Both the position numbers and the translations under genes were made by a program. The notes beneath the pieces are model-generated. The model was not told where the DNA came from. It did no database searches and worked only from the letters and a program-made list of their open reading frames with translations. This document shows, piece after piece, positions 1 to 9,504 of a stretch of DNA of 64,000 bases (positions are counted from its first letter, which is position 1; each line of letters starts with the position of its first letter). Source of the DNA: Calothrix sp. FI2-JRJ7 (GTDB lineage: Bacteria; Cyanobacteriota; Cyanobacteriia; Cyanobacteriales; Nostocaceae); the NCBI GenBank assembly GCA_019359675.1, contig JAHHGX010000011.1, forward strand, positions 1 through 64,000, read 5' to 3'.

Positions 1-30
1 TGGTAGAATGTTGGTAACATTTTCAATAGG

Positions 31-66
31 TAGGTCTTATTGCAAATAGAAGACCTATCTTTTCTA
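31..66. terminator. hairpin, possible terminator
   Basis: The arms TAGGTCTT (31-38) and AAGACCTA (50-57) are perfect inverted repeats with an 11-base loop, followed by TCTTTTC. This fits a terminator for a gene entering from the left, or part of the 3' region of the minus-strand CsbD-like gene that stops at 129. The poly-T tract is weak. Confidence 0.35.
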
Positions 67-128
67 CCATGAAATGTTACACACTTTACCAGTACAGCTT
101 TTCAGGCGCCTTTGTCACCCCTTCAGTT

Positions 129-515
129 CTAGTCTACAGCTTCAGTTAACTTGTCTTCTTTCTTCTCACTAGTCTGGTAGCGGTAGATATTATTTTCAGC
201 TTGTCTAGCTTGACCTTCAATTTCGGTTTCAGAAAGGGGATAAGTTGTACGAATTTCACCTTCAGCTTGTTTTGCTTTACCTTGAACTTGTGTATCTCTG
301 TCTCCAGTTAGGTTGCCGTAAGTTTCCTGAGCTTTGCCTTGAGCCTTTTGAACAGTACCCTTAACTTGATTACCCAAACCTACTGAATTATTAGCTATAT
401 ATACATTACCCGCTTCTAATGTACTCGCAAATGCGGCGCCGACATTTCCAACGACGATAATTACAGCCAAAAACGCAACTAATAAAAACTGACTTACTCG
501 TTGAACCAATTTCAT
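129..515 (-). CDS. CsbD-like stress protein, exported
   Basis: A 128-residue protein. Residues 1-31 form a typical signal peptide or membrane anchor: KLVQR, then a hydrophobic run ending VGAAFA. It is followed by a CsbD-type segment (about 50-75) with the pattern KGTVQKAQGKAQE, GNLTGD and QGKAKQAEGE. CsbD proteins are small, very hydrophilic general-stress proteins of unknown biochemical role; exported forms are common in cyanobacteria. The start is supported by GGAGA about 7 nt upstream of ATG. The C-terminus is a charged, low-complexity tail. Family assignment is from visible motifs; function beyond stress association is unknown. Confidence 0.8.
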   Translation of the reverse strand: MKLVQRVSQFLLVAFLAVIIVVGNVGAAFASTLEAGNVYIANNSVGLGNQVKGTVQKAQGKAQETYGNLTGDRDTQVQGKAKQAEGEIRTTYPLSETEIEGQARQAENNIYRYQTSEKKEDKLTEAVD

Positions 516-916
516 GCTAATGTCTCCAGTATCATCAAAGGTGACAATTCAGCCTCAGAGCCGTAAAGAGTCCGAGCAACCGAATGAACCCAATCATAAA
601 CATATTGGACACACACATAAATAACTTCTGCCTTTGGTTGTATATGTAGCTTACACCCGTGCGTGGGTGAGGCTATATAAACAAAGCCTGCCGGGAGCCG
701 GCTAGAATACATGTTTATTAAAAGCTTAATGAGATTTTGCCCAATAAAAAGGCTTCTAATTTTAATGCTGTGATGTTTTTTAAGAATCAAAATAAGTCAT
801 GATAAAAGAAAATTTGATGAATTTTTCGATGTTAAAGCAAACCACTTTGTAGAATTATGCTCATATGGTAATATAATAAAAAATTAGATACTTAATATTT
901 ACATAATTTAACAATA
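516..916. other. intergenic region, no supported gene
   Basis: About 400 bp between the divergent CsbD-like and PEP-CTERM-like genes. A 92-codon minus-strand frame (512-790) has no family resemblance, although it overlaps the CsbD ATG in an ATGA arrangement. A short GC-rich hairpin (CCGGGAGCCGG, near 691) is visible. Promoters of both flanking genes must lie here, but none could be pinned down. Confidence 0.5.
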
Positions 917-1561
917 ATGCTAAAGAATAAATACAACATTGTAGCAATTGCAGCTAATGCCGTGTTTTTAACTCTTTGGTTAATACCGCGCGCTCAAGCT
1001 TATCAATTATTTACAGACCGCAATAGCTGGAACAATGCCACACAGAACCAATTACTTGTGACAGAACAATTTAATGAAGAGGACTTTATAACACCAGATA
1101 CAGTTTTTGACAGTGGATTAAAGTATATAGACTCTGGATTTTTAGGTGGCGCCAGAGTATCTCAAGGCAGTTTAGAAGTAGGTTTAGGATTTCCTGGAAG
1201 CTTAGAAGAGTTTGCTTTTCCCAACCCTGTTAAAGGATTCAGCTTTGATTTTGATGTCAAAAAAGGTACGTTTGCAGTTGAAGATAGCAAAAGTTTTGGT
1301 AGTGTAAATTTAGGCAACTTTGGTGATTCAGGTTTCTTTGGAGTGCTAGCATCGAATTTAGAGGCGCCAATCTTGGGTTTTAGAACTGTGAGTAGTGGAG
1401 AAATTGGTTCTAATGTAGTTCGCAGTTTTAGCTTTACGCAAACAGACATAGTAACTAAAGTGCCAGAATATAGTAGTACATTTGCGTTGGGTGTTTTAGG
1501 CTTAGGATTTTTGTTTCATAAAAAGATGCTCTCAAAGTTACGTAATACCAATCTAATATGA
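917..1561 (+). CDS. PEP-CTERM-like exported protein
   Basis: A 214-residue protein with a signal peptide at 1-28 (hydrophobic AAANAVFLTLWLIP type, cleavage near AQA|YQ). The C-terminal tripartite signal at 182-206 has VPEYSSTFALGVLGLGFLF followed by basic HKK...K. In cyanobacteria PEP-CTERM signals mark proteins for the exosortase sorting system and often exopolysaccharide-linked export. The second proline of the canonical V-P-E-P is replaced by tyrosine, so processing is uncertain. The middle part is a beta-rich, glycine/serine-rich domain with no recognised catalytic motif. Confidence 0.75.
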   Translation: MLKNKYNIVAIAANAVFLTLWLIPRAQAYQLFTDRNSWNNATQNQLLVTEQFNEEDFITPDTVFDSGLKYIDSGFLGGARVSQGSLEVGLGFPGSLEEFAFPNPVKGFSFDFDVKKGTFAVEDSKSFGSVNLGNFGDSGFFGVLASNLEAPILGFRTVSSGEIGSNVVRSFSFTQTDIVTKVPEYSSTFALGVLGLGFLFHKKMLSKLRNTNLI

Positions 1562-1575
1562 AGCTGCATACAATT

Positions 1576-1830
1576 AAATCCCCCCAACCCCCCCAACCCC
1601 CCTTAATAAGAGGGGCTAAGAGTAATAATGTGCATCTTCATATAAAAATGGTATAAGGTATAAAATATCATTCTGAGCGTAGCGAAGAATCTAGAGTTTC
1701 ATTAAATATTTAAATTGGTGCAGCGTAAACGTAAACGTAAGCGTAAACGTAAACGTAAACGTAAACGTAAACGTAAACGAAGTTTTCCCGCAGGGTAGTT
1801 TTCCCGCAAGGTAGGGTAAAATTTAGAGTT
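1576..1830. repeat. composite intergenic repeats incl. 9 x GTAAAC
   Basis: Three elements lie side by side. First is a C-run/TTAATAAG/G-run hairpin at about 1578-1614 of the type seen again at 14343-14462. Second is a TCATTCTGAGCGTAGCGAAG element from about 1668, also found near 42770-42855 and 45975-46030. Third is a tandem array of nine 6-bp GTAAAC units at 1725-1778 (one unit GTAAGC). Near-duplicates of AGAGTTTCAT...AATATTTAAAT flank the array, and the last of these supplies the 3' end of the broken HEAT gene. Confidence 0.85.
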
Positions 1831-3030
1831 TCATGGAATATTTAAATGCTTCACTTGGTTCGTATTTGGCAATAATCGATTAGTTAGAAATAAAATTAAT
1901 TTTTGATTTGGCTTATCTTGGTTTAAACGTTGCAAAGCTAGCTCAAATGCAAATACTGCGATAACTTGATGTTTAGAATACACCAGTTCCATAATAGTAT
2001 TGATGTTGAGGGAAGCGCAAAAGTCTTTACAGTCACGCAAGACGTTAACTGCAAAATTAATAACAAGATAAGATTTACTATTCATCAGTAACTTTAGCAC
2101 TGCTTCTGGATGCTGTTGCCAAAGTTCGGGAAATGCTTCTTCTCGTACATCTGGTTCTAAAAAGCTTGCGCTTACACCTTTACGTCGGCGCCAAGTTTTA
2201 TAATTAAACTCGTATCGGTGACTGTTCGTGTAGAGAATATGGTTAAAAGTTAGATAATCAGCATAAGCATCCCAAGGATATTTAACTTGTCGCTGATAAT
2301 AATCCCACTTATCAAAACTTGAACGTATAGCTGGAGGTGTATCGGTATCTGAATATTCTAACAAAACTGCTGTTGCCATTTTAATATAGTCGGCGCCTTT
2401 GCTTTGTGCAAGTGCTTTCAAAGTTCGCCATACTCTTCTTCGTAAATACTGCTGCGTTTGATAACTATATACGAATAATGGTTCGTCTTGCTGTTGTTCG
2501 TCACTATATATACGTCGTTTATCAGCTAAATATTTGCCTTGTTCTTCATCCCAAGAGTATGCTGGTAAGTCGTTGTTGAAGTTGCCTGGTGTTCGTTCAA
2601 AACGATAAGCGAGAATAGCAAATACTTCTGCATCACAACGGTATTCTGCGATTTTGAAGATACGACGAATGGAATGAAAGTAGTTTGGCTGAAAAGGCGC
2701 CGTGCGTAATATATTTAGTAGTGCAGGTCGTACATACTTGTTACCAACCTGATAAACCTGATCAAGAACAGCAAAGCAATAGTAAGGATGTTCGTTAACA
2801 CACTGTGTAAAAATTTCTGTGGAAGTTGTGCGTGCGAGTATTCGTGTTTGTTGAGGTAAACTTTCTATCAGTTCATGTTTAAGATTGGTTATTATTTTTG
2901 CGTCTGCCAGTTTTAGGAGTGCTTCAAATGCAATTCGCTGTACAAATTCTGGTGAGTCTGAATAATATAAATCAAGTAGTGCAGGAACAGATTCCGTTGA
3001 ACCGCATAAGCCTAAAGGCCATGAGGGCAA
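1831..3030 (-). pseudogene. truncated HEAT-repeat protein (paralogue fragment)
   Basis: A 399-codon frame closely matching roughly residues 64-470 of the intact 1124-residue HEAT protein encoded at 4036-7410 (shared EFVQRIAFEALLKL, QYLRRRVWRTL, DKWDYYQR, AYADYLTFNHILYTNS). The only upstream start in frame is a TTG two codons after a stop (TAA GCT CCA TTG), so the N-terminal 60-65 residues are lost. The C-terminal 650 residues are also missing and the frame ends inside a repeat (AATATTTAAAT). It is best read as a decayed duplicate rather than a functional short protein, although the remaining frame is open. Function of the parent family is unknown. Confidence 0.75.
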
Positions 3031-3156
3031 TGGAGCTTATGATGTAAACCTAGAGGATTATCACTAAGAAAATGAAAAGTATAAATGAGGTTAAAGTCTT
3101 AATTTAAACCTTTTGAACTGGATAATACAGAAAATTAACTTTAGAAATAGTCAATT

Positions 3157-3471
3157 ATGAAAGATTTACAAGAAATTTTTGTTAATAGAAAGGTAAGACC
3201 TATACACCCAGGTGAAGTTATTTCGGATATACTGGAAGACCTGGAAATTAGTCAAACAAAATTTGCTGAGATAATTGGTGTATCTCGTCGTAGTGTTAAT
3301 GAGATTATTCAGGGTAAAAGACCAATTACTGTAGATATGGCAATACGTATTGGGAAAGCACTGGGTAATGGTCCTCAACTATGGTTGAATCTCCAACAAA
3401 AGGTGGATATATGGGATGCTTTACAAGCTCATGGAGAGGATTATGAGCGTGTCGTTACGCTAGTTGCTTAA
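3157..3471 (+). CDS. HigA-type XRE antitoxin, orphan
   Basis: A 104-residue protein with the HigA/VapI family hallmark RPIHPGEVI at 14-22. It carries an XRE helix-turn-helix at about 32-57 (SQTKFAEIIGVSRRSVNEII, QGKRPIT) and the typical tail GNGPQLWLNLQQ..DIW. HigA antitoxins neutralise the ribonuclease HigB and repress their own operon; higB normally lies immediately upstream. Here upstream there is only about 125 bp and then the end of a HEAT gene fragment, so no toxin is present. It may be a solitary regulator or the relic of a toxin-antitoxin pair. Confidence 0.85.
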   Translation: MKDLQEIFVNRKVRPIHPGEVISDILEDLEISQTKFAEIIGVSRRSVNEIIQGKRPITVDMAIRIGKALGNGPQLWLNLQQKVDIWDALQAHGEDYERVVTLVA

Positions 3472-3514
3472 ATGTTTAGCTATATGGATAGTATACTATA
3501 TCAATATAGCTAAA

Positions 3515-3590
3515 TACCCGATGGTTCGTCTTGTTGTTGTTCGTCGCTATATACACGTCGTTTTTGATCAGCTAAATATTTGCCTATGTC
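3515..3590 (-). pseudogene. short HEAT-gene remnant
   Basis: Read on the minus strand this gives GKYLADQKRRVYSDEQQQD followed by EPSG, matching the segments GKYLADKRR..SDEQQQDEP of the fragment at 1831-3030 and GKYLTSKRRVYSDEQEQDEP of the intact gene at 4036-7410. It is therefore a third, very short copy, about 21 residues long, ending at a stop directly after. The flanking sequence shows no further similarity that I can see. Confidence 0.7.
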
Positions 3591-4035
3591 AGGGATGCTT
3601 GTCCCACTCATTGTTATATTTATTTTTGTACTTTATGTACCTATAATTACGCACTAACTTGATATGTATATATGATTAATGTATATTGATTTTAGCGGTA
3701 CTAAAAAAGACGCGATGTCTCACGTCTCTTTTAGTAGATTATTTCTTAGAGGAAAGTACGTGCTGCTTTTGTTGGATTTCCTTCGTAAACCGCTTGGGTT
3801 TATTTGTCTCAACTCCAAGCACTAAGGAACTCATTAATTTCACTTTACGAAAATCGCACAGGGAAAATGGGTTCCGTAGTGTGTCAAGTGAAGAGATAAA
3901 TAAAGATGCGTATGTTAGCTGACAGCACGGATGACGATACACCACCCTAATTGCAAGGTCACTATACCAACTAGACAGCACGTAATTATTTGTTTGTTCT
4001 CTAATTATATTCAGACAAATATCAAGCGTCAAATA
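3591..4035. other. intergenic region, no supported gene
   Basis: About 445 bp of AT-rich DNA between the HEAT remnant and the intact HEAT gene. Open frames of 78 and 97 codons exist on opposite strands but overlap each other and have no recognisable motif, so I do not call them. No clear terminator hairpin was seen for the minus-strand HEAT gene. Confidence 0.4.
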
Positions 4036-7000
4036 TTATGTATTTATTAAGCTCTTCCTACGTTCCTCTATTACATCTTGAACGAGAATAGGTAGTTCAA
4101 GGTGTGGATAAGCTTTTTTTATTTTCAGCATGATTTGTATTGCTGTTGCTTTATCACGAGTAACCATTGTCGCTGATTGACGTTTAATTATTTCTGTGAT
4201 AATCATTGCTACTTCTTCACTTTTTTGCGCTTCTTTGTCTAAAAAGCTTAAAACACGTTTTTTGGCGCCTCTATTTCGGTTAACGCTAGATAGTACATTA
4301 TTAAAATATGGAACCAACGCGCGTAGATGCTTTGGGTTGTTAGCTACGTGAGTTTCTAAATAATTTGTTACAAACATTTGTATATCACTCGATGGATGTT
4401 CGCTGAACTTGAGAACATACTCTTCTATATCGGCGCCTTGCATATGTTGAGTTAATAAATGTAGTCCCAGCTTTCTAACTTCTTCATCAGTACTATCACA
4501 GATACTAATTAACATACTAGATGTATATTCGCTTTTTCCAAATTCTGTTGTAAATATTTTAAATGCGTATTTGCGTGTGTCTTGCCATTTACTCTCTAGT
4601 ATTTTTATTGCGCTTAACATTTCTTGAGTATGATTACGGAAATTATTGAGATTTTCTGAAAATAGCTGGCGCCCAATTTCACGGACTGCAACAAGATTAT
4701 GATTGGCAAGTTGGATAATTTCGCTGATAGTGAGTTGTAAAGCAAAGCGGTCAAAATCTGAATTTAATAAACAAAAACAAAATTCTTGTAAGATGGATGA
4801 TTTTGCTTGTAGAATTTGAAATAGTAAATTTTTGTCAATATTTGATATCCAACCTTGTATATTTTCTTGCAATGCTTGCAACATCCGTTTATAAATACTT
4901 GGATGTTTTTGAAGTAATATTAGTTGTTGAATAAATGGAATAATTATTGCTGGTTCTTGTGTATTGTGCAAGTAACGTTTTAATAGGGTTAAACCTAGCA
5001 TCCTAGCTTCTTCTTTATCTGTATCGCAAATAGTAACAATAATTTTAGGTGTAAGTTCATTAATTTTAATCTCATCTGTAAATATTTTAGCTCCAAATTG
5101 TCGTGAATCTTGCCAATCTGAATTTAATAGACCTATTAATGTGATGATTTCCTCTTGATGAACACGAATTCTTTCTAAAGATTGTAGTAATATTCGTTGT
5201 ACAGCTTTACGGACGTTGAAAAATCGAGAGTTAGCAAGTTCAATAATTTCTTGAGTGGTAAAGTCTTTGCTGATATGCGGATTGATTTTTAGAACTAAAC
5301 TAGCTAACTGTGCTAAATCATAATTTCCCAGCAGCAGCTTATAAATAAATTCTTTACTAATATCTTGTGCCCATATATTTATATTTTCTTGTACAATACT
5401 TACTAAAAATTTACATATATCAGTACTTGTTTTGGGATTCTCGATTATTTTAATAAATTCAACTGCAATTTTAAGTTGTAAACTTCGATTAAGAATTGCT
5501 AGGCGTCTGAAAATAGGTTTAATTACATTACGAATTTCAGGAAAGGGATTTTGTGCAATCGCTATAACTAACTTGCTTCCTATAGTAATTGCTTTTGGAC
5601 TATGCCATTTATCTACTCTTTGAATGCTAATTAAGTAAACTATATCATATAAATTTGTGACTTTTGATGTAATCTCTTTATCGTACAAGTATATGATGAT
5701 GAGGGCGCCTAGTTCTTGAACTTCTAAAATTGGATGTGCAAGCAACATGAGTAAATGATTATAATCTATTTCACCTAGCTGTGCTGCGAAGTTAGTGACT
5801 AAATCATCAATTATTAATTTTGCTTGCTGACTTTGATTTGGCGCCAGTGCTAAGAGTTTAAAGATTTTAAGTATGATACAATCTATGATATGTTTATTTA
5901 TCAAAGAAGCTGTAGAATCACTGATGGTGTAAGAAGAGATGAATCTATTTGCAAAGTTACGTGTTTTGCTATCTGGGCTGGTTAATAGATTAGCTATAAG
6001 TTGAATGTTCTCTTGAATAAATTTATTTTCTTCTATTTTCCAAAAGTTTTCTTGCGTAGGAGTGTATTGAAATATACGGTTAGTTAAAGCATTAATTAAT
6101 ACTTGGTTTGGCTTATTTAAATTTAAAGACTGTAAAGCTAACTCAAAACCGAATACTACTGTATCTATATAGTAAGAATTGACAAGTGTAATAATAGTAT
6201 CAACATTAAGTGAAGCGCAAAAGCTTTTACACTCACGTAGAATATTAACTGCAAAGTGCTGAACGGGACGACATTTACTATCCCTTAATAACTGTAGTAG
6301 TACATGTGGATGCTGTTGCCAAAGTTCCGGAAACGCTTCTTCTCTGACATTTGGTTCCGCTAAACTTGGTTGATAACCTTTACATCGGCACCAGCTTTTT
6401 GAAGTAAACTCGTAACGGTAGCTATTAGTGTAGAGAATGTGATTAAAAGTGAGATAGTCAGCATAAGCATCCCAATAATGCTTAACTTCTCGCTGATAGT
6501 AATCCCACTTATCGAAAGTTGAACGTCGAATTGGAGGTGTATTACCGTCAAAATATTCGAGCAGTATAGCTACAGCCATTTTAATATAGTCAGAGTCTCC
6601 GGCTTCACCCAGTTTTCTCAAAGTACGCCATACTCTTCTTCTTAAATATTGCTGAGTTTGGTAGCTATACACGAATGATGGTTCGTCTTGTTCTTGCTCA
6701 TCACTGTAAACACGTCGCTTTGAAGTTAGATATTTACCGTCTTCCTCATTCCAAGAATATGCTAGTAAATTATTGTCGAAATTTCCTAGTTCTTGTTCAA
6801 AGCGATAAGCGAGAATTGCAAATACTTTAGCATCACGACGGTATTCAGCTATTTTGAAAATTCTACGTATAGCACGAAAATAGTTCGGTTGGAAAGGTAC
6901 AGTACGTAAAATATTTAACAATGCTGGACGTGCTAATTCGTTATCAATTTGATATATCTGGTCGAGAACCGCAAAGAAAGAGTAAGGATGTGTTGTAGCA

Positions 7001-7410
7001 AATTCTTCAAATTCTGCCGAAGTCGCGCGTGCTAAGATTTGCGTATGTGTCGGTAATTTTTCTATTATACTTTGTTGCAAATTTATTTTCGTTTGTGCAT
7101 CCACGAGTTTTAATAATGCTTCAAAAGCAATTCGCTGTACGAATTCAGGATTTGCAGAGTTTGATTGTAATGCTTGTAGTATGGGTATAGATTCTTCTGA
7201 CCCGCACCAACCCAATGCCCAAGCAATACAGTAATCTCTTAGTGGTTCACCTGTACCAATAAGACTGATAAGTAATGGCGCCGCTTCTCTAATTTTCAGT
7301 TCTCCCGCACGCCAAATTGCCCTTTCTAGTTTCCATTTACTAGGTTTATTGTTGGCAAGACGTTCTAGAATAGCTTGTTTTTGGGCTTGTATATCTTCAG
7401 TACGTTTCAT
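4036..7410 (-). CDS. large HEAT-repeat protein, unknown function
   Basis: A 1124-residue, apparently cytoplasmic protein with no signal peptide or membrane segment. The N-terminus (about 15-90) has HEAT/PBS-lyase-like helical repeats: ERAIWRAGELKIREAAPLLISLI and YCIAWALGWCGSEESIPIL. Further degenerate alpha-helical repeats run to the end, for example EEARMLGLTLLKRYL and EEVRKLGLHLLTQHM, and KIFTTEFG and KIFTDEIK, suggesting internal duplication around 770-1000. Such solenoids are protein- or nucleic-acid-binding scaffolds; the partner is unknown. The start ATG at 7410 is divergent from the ATP-grasp gene at 7471 with only 60 bp between, suggesting a shared promoter region. Three fragments of paralogues occur in the window (1831-3030, 3515-3590, 43081-43175), so the family has been mobile or duplicated here. 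Confidence 0.8.
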   Translation of the reverse strand: MKRTEDIQAQKQAILERLANNKPSKWKLERAIWRAGELKIREAAPLLISLIGTGEPLRDYCIAWALGWCGSEESIPILQALQSNSANPEFVQRIAFEALLKLVDAQTKINLQQSIIEKLPTHTQILARATSAEFEEFATTHPYSFFAVLDQIYQIDNELARPALLNILRTVPFQPNYFRAIRRIFKIAEYRRDAKVFAILAYRFEQELGNFDNNLLAYSWNEEDGKYLTSKRRVYSDEQEQDEPSFVYSYQTQQYLRRRVWRTLRKLGEAGDSDYIKMAVAILLEYFDGNTPPIRRSTFDKWDYYQREVKHYWDAYADYLTFNHILYTNSYRYEFTSKSWCRCKGYQPSLAEPNVREEAFPELWQQHPHVLLQLLRDSKCRPVQHFAVNILRECKSFCASLNVDTIITLVNSYYIDTVVFGFELALQSLNLNKPNQVLINALTNRIFQYTPTQENFWKIEENKFIQENIQLIANLLTSPDSKTRNFANRFISSYTISDSTASLINKHIIDCIILKIFKLLALAPNQSQQAKLIIDDLVTNFAAQLGEIDYNHLLMLLAHPILEVQELGALIIIYLYDKEITSKVTNLYDIVYLISIQRVDKWHSPKAITIGSKLVIAIAQNPFPEIRNVIKPIFRRLAILNRSLQLKIAVEFIKIIENPKTSTDICKFLVSIVQENINIWAQDISKEFIYKLLLGNYDLAQLASLVLKINPHISKDFTTQEIIELANSRFFNVRKAVQRILLQSLERIRVHQEEIITLIGLLNSDWQDSRQFGAKIFTDEIKINELTPKIIVTICDTDKEEARMLGLTLLKRYLHNTQEPAIIIPFIQQLILLQKHPSIYKRMLQALQENIQGWISNIDKNLLFQILQAKSSILQEFCFCLLNSDFDRFALQLTISEIIQLANHNLVAVREIGRQLFSENLNNFRNHTQEMLSAIKILESKWQDTRKYAFKIFTTEFGKSEYTSSMLISICDSTDEEVRKLGLHLLTQHMQGADIEEYVLKFSEHPSSDIQMFVTNYLETHVANNPKHLRALVPYFNNVLSSVNRNRGAKKRVLSFLDKEAQKSEEVAMIITEIIKRQSATMVTRDKATAIQIMLKIKKAYPHLELPILVQDVIEERRKSLINT

Positions 7411-7470
7411 AAAAAGTTATGTGAAAAATCTATTTTGGCTTAAGTTTGAATAAAATAGGATAATTTAAGT

Positions 7471-8226
7471 GTGATTTCTAAAGCGTTTATTCAGGAACAG
7501 GGTAACGGGCGCCTGCGGGAGGAGGAACAGTTAGTTGTTGACTCACTTAATCAACGTGGAATTCCAATTACGCTTTATACAGAAAAACGTCTTCGTCGCA
7601 GACAACTTCCACTTGATGGTACGTCTTTAATTGTTGGAGATATGCTTTGCATTTCCCTGGCTTTGAAGCAGCTTTCCATCCCCGAACCGCAACCAAATGA
7701 TTATCCTGCTTCATTAAGTGAGTTTTTACATCGTCGCATTTGGCGCCTAACGCTTGGAGAATTAGAATTAGGGTTAAGAAATGGTAGATATCCTGCAATA
7801 TTTGCCAAACCAGCAACTCGTCGCAAACGTTTTACGGGTTGTGTTTTTGAGTCTGAGTACGATTTGTCTCAAGTTTATGGAGTGTCGCGGCAAGAAAAGT
7901 TGCTGTGTTCTGAGGTTGTGAGTTGGGTCAGTGAGTACCGCGTTTATGTTGTGCATTCAGAAATTAGAAGTGTTGATTATTACAGAGGCAATGAGTCTAT
8001 TCCAATTGATATTCAAGAGGTACGAAGAGCTATTCAAGTTTTAGATAAAGCTGGTGAGTCTTATGCAGGGTATGCAATAGATTTTGGAGTTTTGGATACG
8101 GGCCAAACTGCTTTGGTTGAGATGAATGATGGTTTTGCGCTTGGCGCCTATACTATTGATAGTAAGAATTATACTGATTTAATTTGGGCAAGGTGGGAAG
8201 AACTTTTAATACAATGTGTTAATTAA
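7471..8226 (+). CDS. R2K-type ATP-grasp protein
   Basis: A 251-residue protein beginning at GTG. Visible ATP-grasp features are FAKPATRRKRFTG at 111-123 (lysines of the nucleotide site), EYRVYV at 155-160, YAIDFGVL at 201-208 and LVEMNDGFALG at 215-225 (acidic metal-binding residues near the end). This order matches the R2K ATP-grasp clade (DUF4343-like), predicted to ligate or modify peptides or nucleic acids in conflict or repair settings; no substrate is known. It is divergent from the HEAT gene. Assignment to ATP-grasp is good; the R2K clade is inferred from overall pattern only. Confidence 0.75.
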   Translation: MISKAFIQEQGNGRLREEEQLVVDSLNQRGIPITLYTEKRLRRRQLPLDGTSLIVGDMLCISLALKQLSIPEPQPNDYPASLSEFLHRRIWRLTLGELELGLRNGRYPAIFAKPATRRKRFTGCVFESEYDLSQVYGVSRQEKLLCSEVVSWVSEYRVYVVHSEIRSVDYYRGNESIPIDIQEVRRAIQVLDKAGESYAGYAIDFGVLDTGQTALVEMNDGFALGAYTIDSKNYTDLIWARWEELLIQCVN

Positions 8227-8278
8227 GTAGGACGGAAGCAAGTGGGATATAATAATCGTAGGGTAGAATGGCGCTTAC

Positions 8279-8460
8279 TTAACGTATTAATGGTGCGTGA
8301 AAGCACTTTATTTTGCGTTACATTGATTGATTGTTATAGCTTTCACGCACCCTACCTAATTTTATGGTGCCAAATTTTATTTCTTTGAAGTGATGCGTTA
8401 TATATTAAAATGGTGCGTGAATCTATATATATTTGTTTACATTTTCACGCACGAAAGTTA
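8279..8460. repeat. two GTGCGTGA / TCACGCAC hairpin elements
   Basis: Two imperfect palindromes of the window-wide family sit downstream of the ATP-grasp gene: 8291-8355 (GGTGCGTGAAAGCA...GCTTTCACGCACCC) and 8411-8454 (GGTGCGTGAATC...TTTTCACGCAC). The second ends a few bases from the stop codon of the convergent Rpn gene. They may act as bidirectional terminators or be mobile REP-like units. Confidence 0.75.
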
Positions 8461-9315
8461 TTAAATTAATTGTCGCAATTCATCCAAGGTGTTTACGCTC
8501 TTTATTGCGTCTTTAATTATTTTAAGCTTTTCTAAATCTTGTACTTGAGAAACAGATTCCATTAATTCTAAAGCTTCGGCGCCGAATTTTATCTCTAGCC
8601 CTAACTCAATTGCAGATAGGATACCACGTCTCTCACCCCGTTTTTCACCCACTTGCTCACCTTCACCAAAGATTTGTTGATACCAAGGAGACTCTTGTAA
8701 TATTGCCATATCCAACCTCATAATGTTTTGAACTAACGCCTTATCTAACATAAAGCTAGCAAAAAAACCTAAAAGCATGTCAAACTGCTCTAACTGCTCT
8801 GAGGTACGCATTACTCGCAGTGCTTGTGTAATTGTCGCTTCATTGGCGCCGTTTTGAAGAACTGGCACAAATGGTAGTAAACTGGGCACGGCGTTAAAGG
8901 CAACTTGTGCGTCTATTTCCCAAAGATTTATGACTCGATAGTCTTGACGCGCGGTTAAACCCATAAATTTAGACTTGAAAGCAGTTGGTATTTTAGCATC
9001 ACTGGTTTTGAGTATATTTATAAGCACAGGATAAACTGGCAAATCATACTTTTCTTCAGCCAACGCTGTGTACGCACGCACTCGTTTTGGCATCTTCAAT
9101 TTATAACGCAGTTGCAATTCGTTGAGGACAAGGAATTCCTTGTGTTTTGCATTCTCAACACGCATGAGAATGTCACTTTCACGACTTATCCATTCAAATC
9201 CAGTATTAATTACTTCCTTAACTTTAAGGTCAGAAGTTTGTGTAATCCAATTTACCCATTCTTCTGGAGCAAGGCTAATTAAACGCTTAGAACCGATGTC
9301 GGATGATTTTGCCAT
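8461..9315 (-). CDS. Rpn/PD-(D/E)XK family nuclease-transposase-like protein
   Basis: A 284-residue protein of the type annotated in cyanobacteria as Rpn-family recombination-promoting nuclease or putative transposase. The N-terminal domain shows the PD-(D/E)XK-like arrangement D48-ILMRV, then E66-L-Q68 (DILMRVENAKHKEFLVLNELQ). It is followed by RAYTALAEEKYDLPVYPVLI and a helical C-terminus with the typical GEGEQVGEKRGERRG linker and an EALELMESVSQVQDLEKL tail. Rpn proteins are DNA endonucleases that can stimulate recombination; cellular role here is unknown. It appears complete and independently transcribed. Confidence 0.8.
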   Translation of the reverse strand: MAKSSDIGSKRLISLAPEEWVNWITQTSDLKVKEVINTGFEWISRESDILMRVENAKHKEFLVLNELQLRYKLKMPKRVRAYTALAEEKYDLPVYPVLINILKTSDAKIPTAFKSKFMGLTARQDYRVINLWEIDAQVAFNAVPSLLPFVPVLQNGANEATITQALRVMRTSEQLEQFDMLLGFFASFMLDKALVQNIMRLDMAILQESPWYQQIFGEGEQVGEKRGERRGILSAIELGLEIKFGAEALELMESVSQVQDLEKLKIIKDAIKSVNTLDELRQLI

Positions 9316-9504
9316 ATATGATTGTACTTCTTCAAGGAATAATAATCAATATAGATGCGTATTTGATTAATTATTGTATAAAATATATAACTATATTGAT
9401 TCATGCTGCCATTTATTCAATATAAATTACTTGAACATGACAATAATCATTCTCAAAACACAAGTAATAGGTTTTATGCTTTTAATACAAAGGTTGTAGT
9501 TGTA

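Noticed and set aside
512-790. 92-codon minus-strand frame overlapping the CsbD start by ATGA
   Set aside because: No family motif and low-quality composition; the overlap alone is not enough support.
3739-4032. 97-codon minus-strand frame before the HEAT gene
   Set aside because: Overlaps another open frame, lacks any recognisable domain, and has no convincing ribosome-binding site.
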